DNA from: Paragonimus skrjabini miyazakii
Taxonomy: Eukaryota; Platyhelminthes; Trematoda; Plagiorchiida; Troglotrematidae
Length of the DNA: 64,000 nt
NCBI GenBank assembly: GCA_014338405.1
Contig: JTDE01000697.1
Location: 33,493-97,492, forward strand
Direction of reading: 5' to 3'
Shown: piece by piece, positions 13,901 to 26,260 of the stretch
Layout: every line of letters begins with the position of its first letter
Numbering within the stretch: position 1 is the first letter of the stretch
Notes under the pieces: model-generated
The model's database searches: none
The model's input: the letters and a program-made list of their open reading frames with translations, nothing else
What the model was told of the DNA's origin: nothing
Position numbers and translations under genes: made by a program

Positions 13901-14240
13901 CAAAAAGGTGGTATTGATTGGTTTATCTTCATCGTTTTGTTTAGTGCATGATGTGCAAGTGTGTGACCTGGAAAGCTGGCGGATTAAACCCGACAAAATT
14001 GTTCGGGCAACAAACGATAATTCAACAGGTCTGTAGATGACACACTTATTGGAATTCACAGTTGCAGCTGAATGACACGCCGTAAGACTTCCATGCTCAA
14101 TCGATACTTGCTGGTCTTGCCATTGTTATCAAGCAAAATCACAATGTCATTAGAGAAGCCATATTAGAGCTAAGATACCTGTTATCGATAAGAAACTTCA
14201 GCTAAACAATTTGGCTTGTTAATTCAATCTTACCTACTAT
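1976..14240. other. 12-kb stretch without recognised features
   Basis: I find no gene, retroelement protein or structural RNA that I can defend. The longest frame, 2194-2526 on the minus strand (110 codons), shows no known motif. The frames at 4650-5088 and 11468-11683 are equally unassigned. Sequence near 5760-5830 is richer in TG and CG dinucleotides than its surroundings. Exons of a gene with very long introns could be hidden here. Confidence 0.4.
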
Positions 14241-14460
14241 AAAGTCAATGACGCAGTGGTCAACGTGGTTATCTCATAATATGTTGGCCCAGAAGTTAAG
14301 CTCTGTTTGTGACAACCACAACCAGCACTGAAGAGCAATTCTAGGAGCAAAACTGGAATCTATTGCCTCTTTTACAAAGTGGTTTTATGAACGGTCTGTC
14401 TGAATACAACAACTGCGATCAATTATCAGCAGTATTAGTGTTTTTATCTTGAAATCATTA
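14241..14460 (+). mobile_element. Strongly diverged SINE copy
   Basis: Starts with a head segment AAGTCAATGACGCAGTGGTC like the other SINE copies and ends with the tail segment CTGCGATCAATTA. The ribozyme area (about 14325-14366: GCACTG, AAAA, CTGGAA, TC, TATTGC) keeps the spacing but has lost the core bases. Inserted or rearranged sequence separates head and ribozyme. Confidence 0.55.
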
Positions 14461-17400
14461 GCCACGGTCAATATTGTTGACCCTTGTTGCTTTCGTAAAC
14501 AATGAAAACAACAACTCCTACCCGCTTGTTTACCACTGTGTCAATATTTCAGGTTACTTTGAGAGGCTTGGTATCTGTACAGTGTGACTTAATAGCATCG
14601 GTGTTGTATCCGTTGAGTCGACAAATTGGCTACGGAAGTCATTAGTAAAATAAATTCTAGCCATTTGGTTTAGGCTGAACAGGAGTTTTGGTTTAGAGAC
14701 GTTGTCTACTATCATGTCAAAATCAAAATAGTGACAACACACCAGAGCAACACACTTTGTCTACATGGACAGATATTCACTCGTTACTGCTTGTTCTTCC
14801 AGCTAATCAGTCCTGGGTGTAGATACATGCACATACGGACATAATCAGCTTCAAATATAAACCGCCGTTGTGACAAGCAACGTACTCAGATAGCTTTTGA
14901 GGAGTGCCTGATGAATATCTAATCACATGTCTGGAGTAGAGCCGAGCTCTCAGCCCTAAGCGAGTTGGTTGATAGGTTGCAGTGTGTTTACCTGTTTGAG
15001 CAGCGGAAGGAAGGGTAGTAGCTGGAGAATAACACTACTTACTCACTGGCATACCTTTCGATTAGCATAACTGTTATTCATAGGATTGATTCTCATTTCA
15101 TATCCCCATTTCATTATCAACTGACTACGGTTTACTCATTCCGGTTGGAGAATCGGACAAAAGCATAGGTTTACGAGTGTGTGAATTAAAGGTTAGTTTA
15201 TTGATCATTCTAGCTTAACCTGCCCACCTTTGGTTTTTGGATCGGTTATTGGCTATATTGCTAAGCAGGGTTATTATATGCTTTTCCGTACATCTGAACA
15301 CCGACATATGTTTCGTGTGTTATTTGTTTGTGTATATGCGTGTGTACGAAAATGCGAAAATGCATTTTCCGTTAGATAGTTTGTTACCCCATTTTGAACC
15401 GGTCACTGTTCAATTCGTTTCTACTGTTTAAATATATGAGACGTACACGGATTTAGTGTTGAGTTGCTTAAGCAATCGAGGGATCCACTTGAGACCGTTG
15501 TTACTGAGTCACCGTATAGGTGTTAGATACATGCGGTTATTCACAGTTTTCTTCCTTGGTCTATTAATTTCTCCAACTTCAAGAAACAACGTGTTTGTAT
15601 GCTTAACTGTTCACGAAAAGGATGAGCCTAATATGCGGTAGTTTCTTCCTATAAAACCTCAAGTCATATGGCTATATGTTCTCCTCATTTGCTCAAGATT
15701 TTTTCTACATCGCAATTAACGTCACGAAGTTAATTCTGGCTGTGACATCTCAATTATACGTTTCTGCCATCCCATTTTCATAGGAGGAGCCGTAGGTCGA
15801 AGGGGACACTGACCTATTCAGTTATCATGTCTTAGCTGTCAGCAAATAACAAACACGATTAATTGTAACCATATCGGTCGCGTTTGCAATTAAACTAAGC
15901 TTACAAAATATTCATTGTACCTAAAAGACAACGAACTCAAAATGTGACATACTAAAGTGTGCGATGGGATCAGACAACATTTTCTTCTACTTCTTTTGTT
16001 TCATCCGTACTTTTCGCTCAAAACTACCCAATAAATGTAGAAGTCTGGTAAAGTTAGGGAGCATATTCATTTTGTTTCGCAATTTAAATGACCTCCTGTA
16101 TTTTTACTGTTCTCACCAAAGTGGTTAGGGAATGAAAAATATCTTTGGCTGTTCTATTCACGAAATTTGTCATTAATTCTTCAGAATGGACTGAAGATCG
16201 AAACAATTAAGAGCATGACACGAGAATTCAAACCATTTGATTAATGTAAAAATATCAAAATCGCCAGGCAACCGGAAAGAACAGTACGATGATGACTGAA
16301 GTCATGACGTGTCCTAAATAAAAAATGTCGACTGATGAAACTGAAACGCTTCACTTGCTTGAGCTAAAATCGTGTCCTCCCAATGACACACAGCCGCACT
16401 GGAAAGCATGTCAACTATTTAGAAAAATTTCCTGGAATTTTTATACTTCCCGGGTGCTGTTTGTCGGTGGGCGTCTTTAGGAAATGACATTTAGCAGATG
16501 TGTTTATTCCAAATGAAGTTGAATTTCCAAACATATTTTCATTTATTTTACGAGTTTGGTGTTGCTTATCTCGAACGGCATTCAGCTCGAAAGTTCAATT
16601 TCATGTGCAGTGGCATGCTTCCAATAGTGTTCTGTACATTCACTTAACCGGAAAGACACACATTACATCTTATCATCGTGCTGGAGATATGTTGGTTGTA
16701 TATGTACGATATTCTAATCATAGACTTAAACGCTATCTACTCAGTAATGAACGGTACTAATTTAATAACCTTTTGTAGCCATATAGTAACTGAAATGTCC
16801 TTGGTCTGAAAACGTTGTACCACTCCTAATGGAGAAGCAAAATTACTATGTTACTGACCTCTCAACTGTTTTCGGAGTTGTGGACGCACTAACGAAGATG
16901 TACACGTCACTATGGGCTTCACTACATGTTTCGTTGACATGCACGTTTTGGTGACTGAATCGTAACAGTGGTTACTAACAGGAAAACTAAATCCGTGTAG
17001 ATTGAACATGACATAGTTGACCTCAGCGTTAACATTGTGTTACATTTTTCAGCTACAGTCCTTCAGAAACGTGACCTTAAGTTTGAGCTTTGCTTTTGTT
17101 AACCATTCTCTTTTGTAATAGTATTTCCTTTAACCACGGCTTTACTTGGCTGCAAAGTTTCCGTTCATAACCGACCAACTCAAACATTTCTTTGAAAGTA
17201 GCAGTTGTACGCAACCGTGAATTATCTTTAATTTAATGCAAAATAGATTAACTTGAGTAATACTGAACACGAGTGGCTACTCGTGCAATAGGATAGGTCT
17301 AGTAACATTAAAAGATTTGAATCATTACCCGAGAGACAAACGAAGAAACAAAATTTCGTATGCCAGTACTTGTATAGTCCAGCTAGTGAATATGTGTGCA

Positions 17401-18574
17401 ATTCCTCTATCGTTTTGTTGCTTACCTGAGTTAGTTGGTGTTGTGAGTGGAGGTTTGTAGGGATTAACACAGGTCTTGTTTTGTCTCGGTAAACGTATAA
17501 ATATCTCGTTTTGAGACAAAGACTGGTTATCTAGATCTGTAACAATGCTTGTTCTGGTTACTGTATTTCCAGAAATTATTTCACGTAGGGGATGACAGGG
17601 AGGCAGCTACCAATCTATGCTGAATATATTTCAAAATGATTTGGTCGCTGCAGCTACTTTGCCACACATACGATCGACAAGCATGGTATCATTACAGGTG
17701 TTTAATCTCTTTATATGAGCATACTGTGTTCGATTTGCCAAAAACATTCTACCTTATAGGCTTTCTGAAATTTGAATTTCAGCTACACAACTGTGAGCGT
17801 CCAGGTGAGCTGCCAGTGTAAAAAGCTAACGTTAACTTAGGAAAGCTAAATGGCTGTAGTAAAATCTAAAATGGGAATTAAAAATTGGAACCAGAACTTG
17901 TTCACAAACCAAACTTGCATTTGGACTTTAATTCTTGGCTAAACTAGTATGTGTTCGAATATGCCTATATTAAATAACCTCGGTGGAACGAACGCTATTT
18001 ACATCCAGGCAGCTCTTGTAAGAACTTCTTGAACAACAAGCCTATCAGGCTTTCATTAGACAAAACCACATTAGCTGGACCCTGTGTCAATGGATCAGCA
18101 AACCAAGTAAGTCTGGGTGCAAACACTTTGACTTCCAGTTCATCTTAAATGCTTATAACCAGCGATCCAATTCAATTAAGTGTTATCGAGTCGTCAAGTT
18201 CGTTCGGCTGACATTCTAGTTTTGTTGAGTAGGCCAAGGTTTAACAGAAGACAGCTTATTCACTCCCAGGTTTCTTTCACGAAGTGAGTTCTTCCAAAGA
18301 ATATGTTGTCATTTATAGAAAACATTATTTCGACTTAGTTTATTCTTCTGTTAAGCTACATTCCTCAAGAATTCTCTCTTATGACTGCAAAGTTTCCGAA
18401 TGCAATGTTTCTAAGCATGCCAATAGTGTTGATAAATCCGCCTAAAGTTTCGAGGTATTTAATCACTATCCCTTTTGATGGCATATTATCGAACGTGCCC
18501 ATCCACAAATTCGAAATCTCCGACTACGATTTCTTTAGACAGCCCTGCTAACAATTGGGCCATTATTCTCCCAT
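14461..18574. other. Unassigned sequence
   Basis: No defensible gene. Frames such as 16500-16760 (86 codons) and 17228-17519 on the minus strand carry no recognisable motif. A CTGATGA followed closely by GAAA near 16331 was checked and does not fold as a hammerhead. Confidence 0.4.
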
Positions 18575-18613
18575 TAAGCACGACCGAATCATCAAATGTG
18601 AACACTTAAACCA
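18575..18613 (-). mobile_element. SINE 5' end fragment, inverted
   Basis: Read on the minus strand, this matches the leader of the SINE (GTGGTT then GTGTTCACAT and TTCGGTCGTG). It faces away from the plus-strand copy starting about 160 bp downstream. Only the leader is recognisable. Confidence 0.5.
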
Positions 18614-18773
18614 CACCCGCTCGTCGGTAATGCTCTGATTGCCCGATCGCCTCGAGAGGATCACAGTAACTGTCTTGTTAACTGCAATCAATAATCCCAC
18701 AAGTAGCACATCTCTACAAATTGAAATCGGAGCCAATCGGAGCGAAAGTTACTAAGCGGTTACATTCGGTGAT

Positions 18774-19013
18774 TCAGTCCTGTCAATTGTGATGTTAGTA
18801 ACGCGGTGGTCAATACGGTTGTCTCATGAGAATGTGTCCAGTGTCCTAGTGCCAGCCGTGGCAAGGATGTGCACTACTTACGAGTTACAACAGAAGTGAA
18901 ACTCGAGTCTAGTGTTTCTTGTTCAAACGGACTGACAGAAATACCTATAGGAGCGCAGCGGTTGCGAGTGACAGCCAATTTATTTAAAACCGTAAGCCCC
19001 TACTATTCACTTG
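18774..19013 (+). mobile_element. tRNA-derived SINE with hammerhead relic
   Basis: Carries the tRNA-like head (GTAACGCGGTGGTCAATACG), the conserved stretch GCAAGGATGTGCACTACT, the hammerhead relic at 18871-18915 and a shortened tail ending near CCCCTACTATTCAC. The tail is more diverged than in the 46-kb and 61-kb copies. Confidence 0.75.
18871..18915 (+). ncRNA. Hammerhead ribozyme relic in SINE
   Basis: GCACTA (18871-18876) pairs with TAGTGT (18910-18915) apart from the outer base. GAAA (18898-18901), CTCGAG (18902-18907) and cleavage TC (18908-18909) are intact. The CTGATGA strand reads CTTACGA, and helix II has lost its complementarity, so it should be inactive. Confidence 0.75.
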
Positions 19014-20320
19014 TAACCTTAAAAACCTAACTGTAAAATATTCCGTTCAGATTTGAGTTAATGAGCTGTTCCTTTGCTGAACAATTTTACTTACCTAAAC
19101 AATGTGCTCAGCAAAGTCGGTTATCATCGACCAGCCTTTGCGGACAGGACAAAAGTAAGGGCAGTGCTTTGAGCTCTTCAACATGTGCATTCCCATCCCA
19201 GTATCACTCACTCAGTTGACCTTTTCCAAATCATGTTCATTCTTCGACTAATCGATTTCCGTATGAACCAGGTGAATACGTCACCGCTCTACCTGATAAG
19301 GCTTCATATCCCTGGTACCTTAAACAATTGGACAAGGGGTGGACTACCAGCTCAGTGTGAATTCACTTCAGTAAGAATCCGGATCGTGTTGTGAGATGGT
19401 TGACCCCTGCTCAAGGTTCTATCGACTGAGTATTTTCAAATATTCGAGTATTCTAAGCGGAGGTCTTTGGAGGCAAAACCGCTGACATTGTGATCCAGAA
19501 AGACTGAGAAACAACTCGTGCATAGACTGAATTGCCATCCTCTTACAACTTGGGGATGTTCATGCAATCGTACTATAGCTCAACCGACGAACTCAGTAAC
19601 AGTGTTTATTTGTCTATTATCATGTGAGTTTCTGTATTTCACTTAAGCTCCGATTGTTTTCGCTGCTGACGATCAGCACTTTGAGCTCACTAGAATTGTG
19701 TGACAAGACGAATGGATAGATGAACGGTATTCAGGAATTGTTACCTAATCAGTAAGTACTGATAACTGGGCAATAATAACAATAGCGACTTGCGTCACAC
19801 GTTTTTGGTAAGTGGGTATTGATTCGGTGCACATTCAACAGTGTGATAAGTTGTCAGAAAGAGAACTTTGTTGCCAGTTCTAAGTCAGCTAACGTATGTA
19901 AACTATACAGGCTTAGTTTTGTATCACCAGGTAATGTACTCCAGTTAACGTGAAAAGTGTCACATTTATTATCAGTAAGCGATCCACAACCGTTGACATT
20001 ATTCCTTTGACAATTCTTCTGACGATGGTCACCAGAGAATGTCAAACTGATAAAACTTGTTATGAAGGTCACTACGTTTAACTTATTAAGAATCGAATCA
20101 TCCAGTGCTTCAGCTGTCGTGTTCGTACTCTCCAGTTTTTCTAATACTTGGGCCTGTTTACTTGGTCATGACACTTTGGTAGAGTGCTTTGCAGAATTTC
20201 AGGTCAGTCAGACTGGTCGATGTGTCCTTTGTCCATTCACCCTAATCAGTGGTTAGACAGGCTACTTCCTCATAGGCTCTATACCGTCTACTTAGCCGCG
20301 ATAGAGTGCAACTCAGGCTG
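19014..20320. other. Upstream flank of the kinase regulatory-subunit gene
   Basis: No coding sequence recognised. If the acceptor at 20350 is used in cis, an upstream non-coding first exon and promoter would lie here or farther left, but I cannot place them. Confidence 0.4.
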
Positions 20321-20321
20321 A

Positions 20322-20350
20322 ATTCTCCCTTCTCTGTTTCTCTCACTCAG
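20322..20350 (+). promoter_or_regulatory. Probable 3' splice or trans-splice acceptor
   Basis: An almost pure pyrimidine run (TTCTCCCTTCTCTGTTTCTC, 20323-20342) leads to ACTCAG ending at 20350. This is a textbook acceptor. Flatworms use both cis-splicing and spliced-leader trans-splicing, and either could supply the 5' end of the mRNA here. The sequence after it becomes richer in CpG. Confidence 0.6.
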
Positions 20351-20762
20351 GCCTCGTGATTGCAACTGTCCACGTGCGCGTGTGTTTGTCTATCGATCGT
20401 ATACATAGTTGGCGCATACGCACCTGTCTGTCCATCGATCGCTAGTGGTTACACACACCGCCTGTCGCAAGCTGGATCAACGATCGTCGTAGTTCCGCTG
20501 GGTCGTTACTGGCGCAAATTTCGTGCGTGCGTGTTTTTCCATTTGCTTGGGGTCGAGACAGCGCAAGAGTAGCTGTTGTCACTTTCCGAGGCCAAACACA
20601 CACTCACACTGCAGCAAAGTGTGCCCACTCCACGTGCCGTTGCCAACACACTCACCAGTTGGCCAATCAGCACAGCTGTTACAGCACGATCCTAAAACTT
20701 CAACAGACTGACCAACCAACACCCGGGTGTGAGACCAATAACGTGAAGCTACAGTCGAAAAA
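20351..20762 (+). promoter_or_regulatory. ATG-free 5' leader of the kinase regulatory subunit
   Basis: The 412 nt between the probable acceptor and the start codon contain no ATG in any frame, and an in-frame TAA lies at 20739-20741. The region is CpG-richer than its surroundings and holds two CACGTG motifs (20371, 20631), a CCAAT (20663) and three CGATCG hexamers (20394, 20436, 20481). It may combine leader and internal promoter functions. Absence of upstream ATGs is typical of a translated mRNA leader. Confidence 0.6.
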
Positions 20763-21905
20763 ATGGAACCATCCACTACCCACGAGAAGATCCCTGTACC
20801 CCCTGGACTACGGGAATTTTTGCAGGAGTTAACTGTTGCATTGCTTCGTCAACAGCCGGAAGATTTAGTGCAGGCTTCGATCGAATTTCTTAAGATGAAG
20901 AAAGCTACATCAGAAAATGCACCGAGTAGAGGTGTGGACAGTGATGATGAGGATGATGAAGAACCTATGCCAGTGCCCCCGCAGCGTGTGGCTCGCAGGG
21001 CTGGTGTGGCTGCGGAGAGCTATGACCCGGAAAAGGATGACAACAACAGTCTGATTAAAGTGGTGCATCCCAAGACAGAGGAACAACGTCAACGACTGAC
21101 TCTAGCCACCAAAGATATTTTGCTGTTTCGTTGTTTGGACGATGATCAAATGAAAGACGTGATTGATGCCATGTTTGAAAGAAAAGTGAAGTCTGGTGAA
21201 AAAGTTATAACCCTAGGTGAAGACGGAGATAACTTTTATGTAATTGAGAAGGGTGTGTACGACATCATCGTCAAGGTTGACGGTCAAGAGAAGAAAGTCG
21301 GCAAGTATGATAACAAGGGATCATTTGGTGAATTGGCTCTTATGTACAACACTCCACGAGCAGCGACCATTCAAGCTATCGAAGATGGCGTTGTGTGGGC
21401 GATGACTCGGGAAGTGTTCCGTGGTATAGTTCTCAAAAAAGCGTTCGAAAAGAGAAGAATGTATGAAGAATTATTAAACCAAGTCCCAATTTTGGAGAGT
21501 CTGAGTTCCTACGAACGCATGAGCATTGCCGATGCGTTGAAGACACGCATCTACGAGGATAACGCTCGGGTTTTAAGACAGGGTGATCCTGGAGATGAAA
21601 TGTTCTTTGTGGAGGATGGAAAAATACGAATACAAATGAAACGCGTCGGTGAATCCGAGGAGAAGGAAGTAACAACTATTGGTAAGGGTGGCTACTTTGG
21701 TGAACTTGCGTTGTTGACCAGTCATCCACGAGCTGCCTCGGCCTATGCGGTTGGTCGTACGAAATTGGCTGTATTGGATGTGGGAAGCTTCGAACGTTTA
21801 CTTGGACCGTGTCTAAACATTCTTCGACGTAATATTGACGGCTACGAGGAGAAGTTGAAATCTGTATTCGGCAGTTTGGACAAAGTCCCCGAACTTCGTC
21901 AATGA
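20763..21905 (+). CDS. cAMP-dependent protein kinase regulatory subunit, RII-like
   Basis: A 380-residue protein of normal family length that holds the protein kinase A catalytic subunit inactive until cAMP binds. Residues about 9-47 form the RII-type dimerisation/docking helix pair (IPVPPGL start, then LRQQPEDLV), which in the family binds A-kinase anchoring proteins. An acidic linker follows (60-68). The inhibitor site is RRAGV at 78-82, where Gly81 stands at the position usually filled by phosphorylatable Ser in RII. Two cyclic-nucleotide-binding domains span about 118-236 and 237-356. Both phosphate-binding cassettes are intact: FGELALMYNTPRAAT with Glu190 and Arg199, and FGELALLTSHPRAAS with Glu314 and Arg323. 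The ATG has A at -3 and G at +4, follows an in-frame TAA 24 nt upstream, and is the first ATG after the probable acceptor. No introns interrupt the frame. RI assignment is possible from the inhibitor site alone, but the N-terminus favours RII. Confidence 0.96.
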   Translation: MEPSTTHEKIPVPPGLREFLQELTVALLRQQPEDLVQASIEFLKMKKATSENAPSRGVDSDDEDDEEPMPVPPQRVARRAGVAAESYDPEKDDNNSLIKVVHPKTEEQRQRLTLATKDILLFRCLDDDQMKDVIDAMFERKVKSGEKVITLGEDGDNFYVIEKGVYDIIVKVDGQEKKVGKYDNKGSFGELALMYNTPRAATIQAIEDGVVWAMTREVFRGIVLKKAFEKRRMYEELLNQVPILESLSSYERMSIADALKTRIYEDNARVLRQGDPGDEMFFVEDGKIRIQMKRVGESEEKEVTTIGKGGYFGELALLTSHPRAASAYAVGRTKLAVLDVGSFERLLGPCLNILRRNIDGYEEKLKSVFGSLDKVPELRQ

Positions 21906-23100
21906 ATCCTAGTTATTGGGACTATCGGAATGAACCGTTTCAGGATTCGAACAAACGATGAGAAAGTTAAAAACGTGGGGTGAGCGTTTGTTACTGTGAT
22001 TATTGATAATCGATCGTGTTTACAATTGAGATGGCACAGCTGTATCCACTGCTACCCTATTGTACAACCTATTCACTGCTAAAGCAATATGCATCTATTT
22101 TTTGTCTTTTATCTATTTCTTTTTTAATTCTGCTCAGTTGTCAGTTTTATCGTTCAACCGATCTATCGACCGAAAAAATCAAACCGTCAACCAAACAGTC
22201 GCTCAACGATTCTATCCGAATGAAAGATCGAGTGTTTCTCAACCTGTTTGTTGTCATTGTTCCTCTTACTTTTTGGTCCATTTGTTTTGGAACTGTGTGG
22301 GCACAAGTAAACATGCTCACATATATTTCCATTTGTATGAATTTCCTCCGCGATCCCGCTGGTGTTTTGTAGGACATTCGTTCTGTTTTTTTTTTACTGT
22401 TATGGTGTGTGTGGCAGATATTTTATGGTTTTTACGGATTCTTCGCGGATTCAAAAGTGCACAATAGTTTGTGTGAAGGTGTCTGAACATGTATTTGCGC
22501 TTAGTCCGTTTCACGGGTTTATGCGATTCATACGTAATTCCCAAACAATGCAACAGAATATTTCGTTCCTCTTTCGGCTCACTGCCATCACTAGCTGTTT
22601 AACACACGAAGAACTGATGCGACTGAAACAGACACACAGAAATGTACATCTCTCTTGCGCATGCGCACTTGGATTTTACAAATGGTTTCCTTTTATTGCG
22701 GATGATCCTATTCGGTCTCAGTTCTCCGCTTCTCGTCTTTTCATCAAACACCACAGATCAATGTTGTCCACATGGTCGACTAACCACTTGAGAAATCAAC
22801 CTGTTCGTTTTTGTTTAGTTTTTGTCCTCAATGTTTGTGTAAAATTTGATGAAGTGGTCATTACTTATAAAGTGAACTTGATTTGTGAGAACCAAGTTTG
22901 TTGAATTGTCTACCATGCCGATGATTACTTTCAAGTATGTTGTGATCTGTCCCGAATACTATATGTATGGTTGTATCATGCAAATAGATTTTAGAGAATG
23001 CGCATCGATTTTGTTTACGTTTGTTTGTACGTGCTAAGGTATGTTTTAAGAAAGTTTTGTTGAGAAGGGTTTGAAGACTTAAGTCCATAGGTTAATATAT
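21906..23100 (+). other. Probable 3' UTR and downstream flank
   Basis: T-rich sequence with several overlapping plus-strand frames (22016-22372, 22060-22467, 22362-22904) that show no known domain. I read them as by-products of a low stop density, not as genes. I see no AATAAA until 23770, so the polyadenylation site is either specified by a variant hexamer or lies far downstream. Confidence 0.4.
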
Positions 23101-25920
23101 CGATTAGAATGTGAGATTTCGTAGTTAGTTACTAACCTCATCCGCAGGCTAGAAATGTATTGCGGTCAACAACGGAATCTTACTGTTCATATGCCCAGTC
23201 ATGTCAGCTCAAATATGTGGTGGAATGTTACTCTGTTGTAAATCTAGCAGGACGCCTAGGGAAAAATCTGAGCTAGAAGCGAGAAAGTGCAGACAAGGGA
23301 TCATTCAGGACAGGGATGTACCTATCAAGTGTTCCCTGCCACTCTGCAGTGAACGGATATATATATATATAGTTTGACAGTAAAAGCCATTGTCTAAAAA
23401 CAGAAATGCATTCGATCAATTGGTTTTGTCATCCCTACCAGAGGTACTTAATCATAATGGGGTAAAATACATCCGTATAGTAGCGTTTTACCCTAATTTC
23501 AGCTCCGGCTGGGGTTTACATAGATTATCTGACAGATTCAACAGTCAAGACAGAACACTTCAAGGTCATCCATTTTTGCACTTAGACAAACCGTTTACCC
23601 AGACTACTTCGAAAAGAAGCTCTAGATCAGAATTCGTCCTTGTCAGACCGTCTCAGCGATGCAACTTCTTGCCACAACCTGAACTTGAACTTCGATCGAA
23701 ATTTTTCTGAGACAACAGTGGTTATCAGTGTGTCATTGACATCCTATTAGACACGACCAAGGTGTTATAAATAAATACACAGCTACATACCCTTATAGTG
23801 AACACTATCACTTCAAGATGAGAGACAATTACTACCTTGTCTATGAACCCACTGTCAGGACTCTTTCGTCAGTTCGAATTTGCACAGATTATTGCAACTC
23901 TTCAACAACCTATTGATTTCTGATAGATAATCGAAGATTTGCACACTGATTCCTAATCACAAGATGTTCTCTTAGTGTTTCTAACCTGGCTCATTCAAGG
24001 GGTGAGCCGCCAATAATCTTCAAACGTTCAACTAATAGTGCTTGTCTTCAGTCGAGTCAATAGGATCACATCAGTGCATTAGCAGTTATGAGTCTGGAAA
24101 GCGATACACAGCTGAGTTCAAGGGTTTAGTCCTGAAGAAAATATTGACAGCTACGATGTCATCTGATATGCTTGGTAGTTCGTTTTACAACCAAATTGAC
24201 AGGCGTCATGTCTAGGGTGAAAACATTTTGGGGAGAGTCACCAGTGACTTAATCATTATTGATCGTGTTCATCTCAACACTTGGTGGCCTCATGGTTGGC
24301 GACGTTTTGGGACACACCACCTAGGTAGGTCCACTGACATGAACGTTCAATCTCTCAGACTTAGTGATTTGTCATTTATGGATATCTAATTAGGTGATAT
24401 AGGGAGACGGTGAAAAATCATTCTACAACCACGTGCGTGTAGCCTCCCTCCTGTTGACCGTCAAAGTACAACCGTGGAGGGCTCCCTAAATGAGTGTATC
24501 CCGTACTTCTGAACTAGAGCTGCTTATTCTTGGTGATATGTCAGTTCCACATGAGTATCAACGTGTAATGTGCCGCCGTTGTAAATGACCATACTGGTAA
24601 GATATCTCAACAACACTTCGATGGATATGTGTTCGTACTTCATTTCATCAGTACCCGATTCATATTCGCAGATTTTCTGCAAATATGTGAGACGCAATCG
24701 TGCACACAGTAAGTTCAACCCGGTTGACGGCACGTCCGCATATTAAACTAGTGTTTTTCACAATATAGACCTATCAGTCACCTTGTAACCGAGCTTTGAA
24801 AGGTAAAACTTGATTTACCTGTTGTGACTTACGTCGCAGAACCCATTGAGCTCACCGCATACATTTTAAAACATGACAGCCGCAAAATTCTCCGAACTAG
24901 CAACAAATGACGAATTGGTTTAAAATGCACTGTGTCATAGTGAGCTTGCATAAATTTAGTTTAATCTACTCATTAACCAGGTTGTGATTTCACAATGTGC
25001 ATCCTCCTCTATGAAAATTCCTCGTAATGCCATAGTTTGAACCCCTGTTCTTGCCAGTGTTCTTTTTGTTCCTCAAGCTCCTATCATTTGTTACTCTCAT
25101 TTGCTCACTTGAGCTGTACTTTCTAGAATCTTGCTGTTAGCCGATTAACCGTTAATTCATTGGGTATCATCAATGGATTGTTGATAGTTGTCACGTTTAT
25201 TGACGAATATCACTTTCTGCCTTTACTTAAGTTACAAACGGATGTCCAGTTGAATGTTATCTGAATCTGTCGTGTGATTCGTGTAGCCTTCATAAACTTG
25301 GTTTTAGTTTCGACTTGATCGACTATTTGCATAATTTTTCTCTAGTTTGTTTGCAGTCAATTCCTCAAGATCATTTTTGCTAATGAAAATTCATTGTGGA
25401 ACGTTTGCCGGTTCCTATGGTGTTCATCTTGGTGAGCTATTCCGTTGCAACTTCACATGAAACATGTCCAAAAATACGAATGATGGACTGACACAATGAT
25501 CAATAGTTAATCATCTCCACACAGGTGACGCTTGCCTACATAAAAGACGAACGGTTTAACGGATAAGAATTCACATTCTCATCTGACACACGTGGGATTT
25601 TCACATCCCATTCATGCTTGCTTTTGAAACTCACAAAACTGCAACGGTGAGCTGATGACGGCTTTTATCTGTCAGTGCCCGTCACGAGCAAAAAAAGGAC
25701 AAATTCATTAGTGCCAAAATTTTCATGCTAAAATACTGATTTTGTGTTCGTTTTGATTTGTGTCGTAAGCGCAAGACGGGACTACAATACGAGTGATTGG
25801 TTTTACTGTGAAAAGTAAGCTATCTTATCTCCAAAATTACCGATTGGAACAAACACAGTCATTCTGACTGGATTGTGGTGAATAGAAGTGGCTGTTCTAT
25901 GCTTAAGTATCGACATATGA
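23101..25920. other. Unassigned sequence
   Basis: Holds a short TA microsatellite at 23357-23370 and an AATAAA at 23770-23775. The frame 23390-23710 (106 codons) and the minus-strand frame 24524-24733 have no recognisable motif. Confidence 0.4.
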
Positions 25921-26260
25921 TGTTAGCCAGAATGAACTGTTTTAAGCCCACCGACACTTGAATCCGGTAGGAAGCTGATTTGGTTTTTCCACTTTGTAAT
26001 CATAACATTGGCGACCGCTGAGTCCGAACTAAACAGTTAACTATACGATGAAAAGCGGCATGAATGTAAATAGAAGTTATCAGGCTCAGCATGTAACTGC
26101 ATATGCCAATCATAGTGTTGAGGGTGACCTTTCGGCCATTTGCATAAGGTCAATCATGCGGTTGAATAAACACTGGCTGAGGTGTAGCAGTGATGCCTCG
26201 AAGATGACAAAGGTCACATCAGTTAATCCACTATGGTCATTTCCACCACTAACGTTGTAG
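25921..26260 (+). mobile_element. Possible LTR-retrotransposon end with primer site
   Basis: TGTTA at 25921-25925 and TAACA at 26003-26007 bracket 87 bp in the way LTRs begin and end. The next bases are TTGGCGACC, resembling a tRNA primer-binding site, and a 70-codon frame beginning ATGAAAAGCGG follows at 26048. The LTR would be unusually short and I find no second copy in the window, so this may be chance. No gag or pol motif is visible in the frame. Confidence 0.25.

Noticed and set aside
16331..16360. CTGATGA followed by GAAA, hammerhead-like
   Set aside because: Only four bases lie between the two core strands and the flanks cannot form helix I.
22362..22904. 180-codon open frame downstream of the kinase regulatory subunit
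   Set aside because: Does not begin with ATG, shows no domain, overlaps another frame, and sits in T-rich probable 3' UTR.
23357..23370. TA dinucleotide run
   Set aside because: Short microsatellite with no evidence of function.
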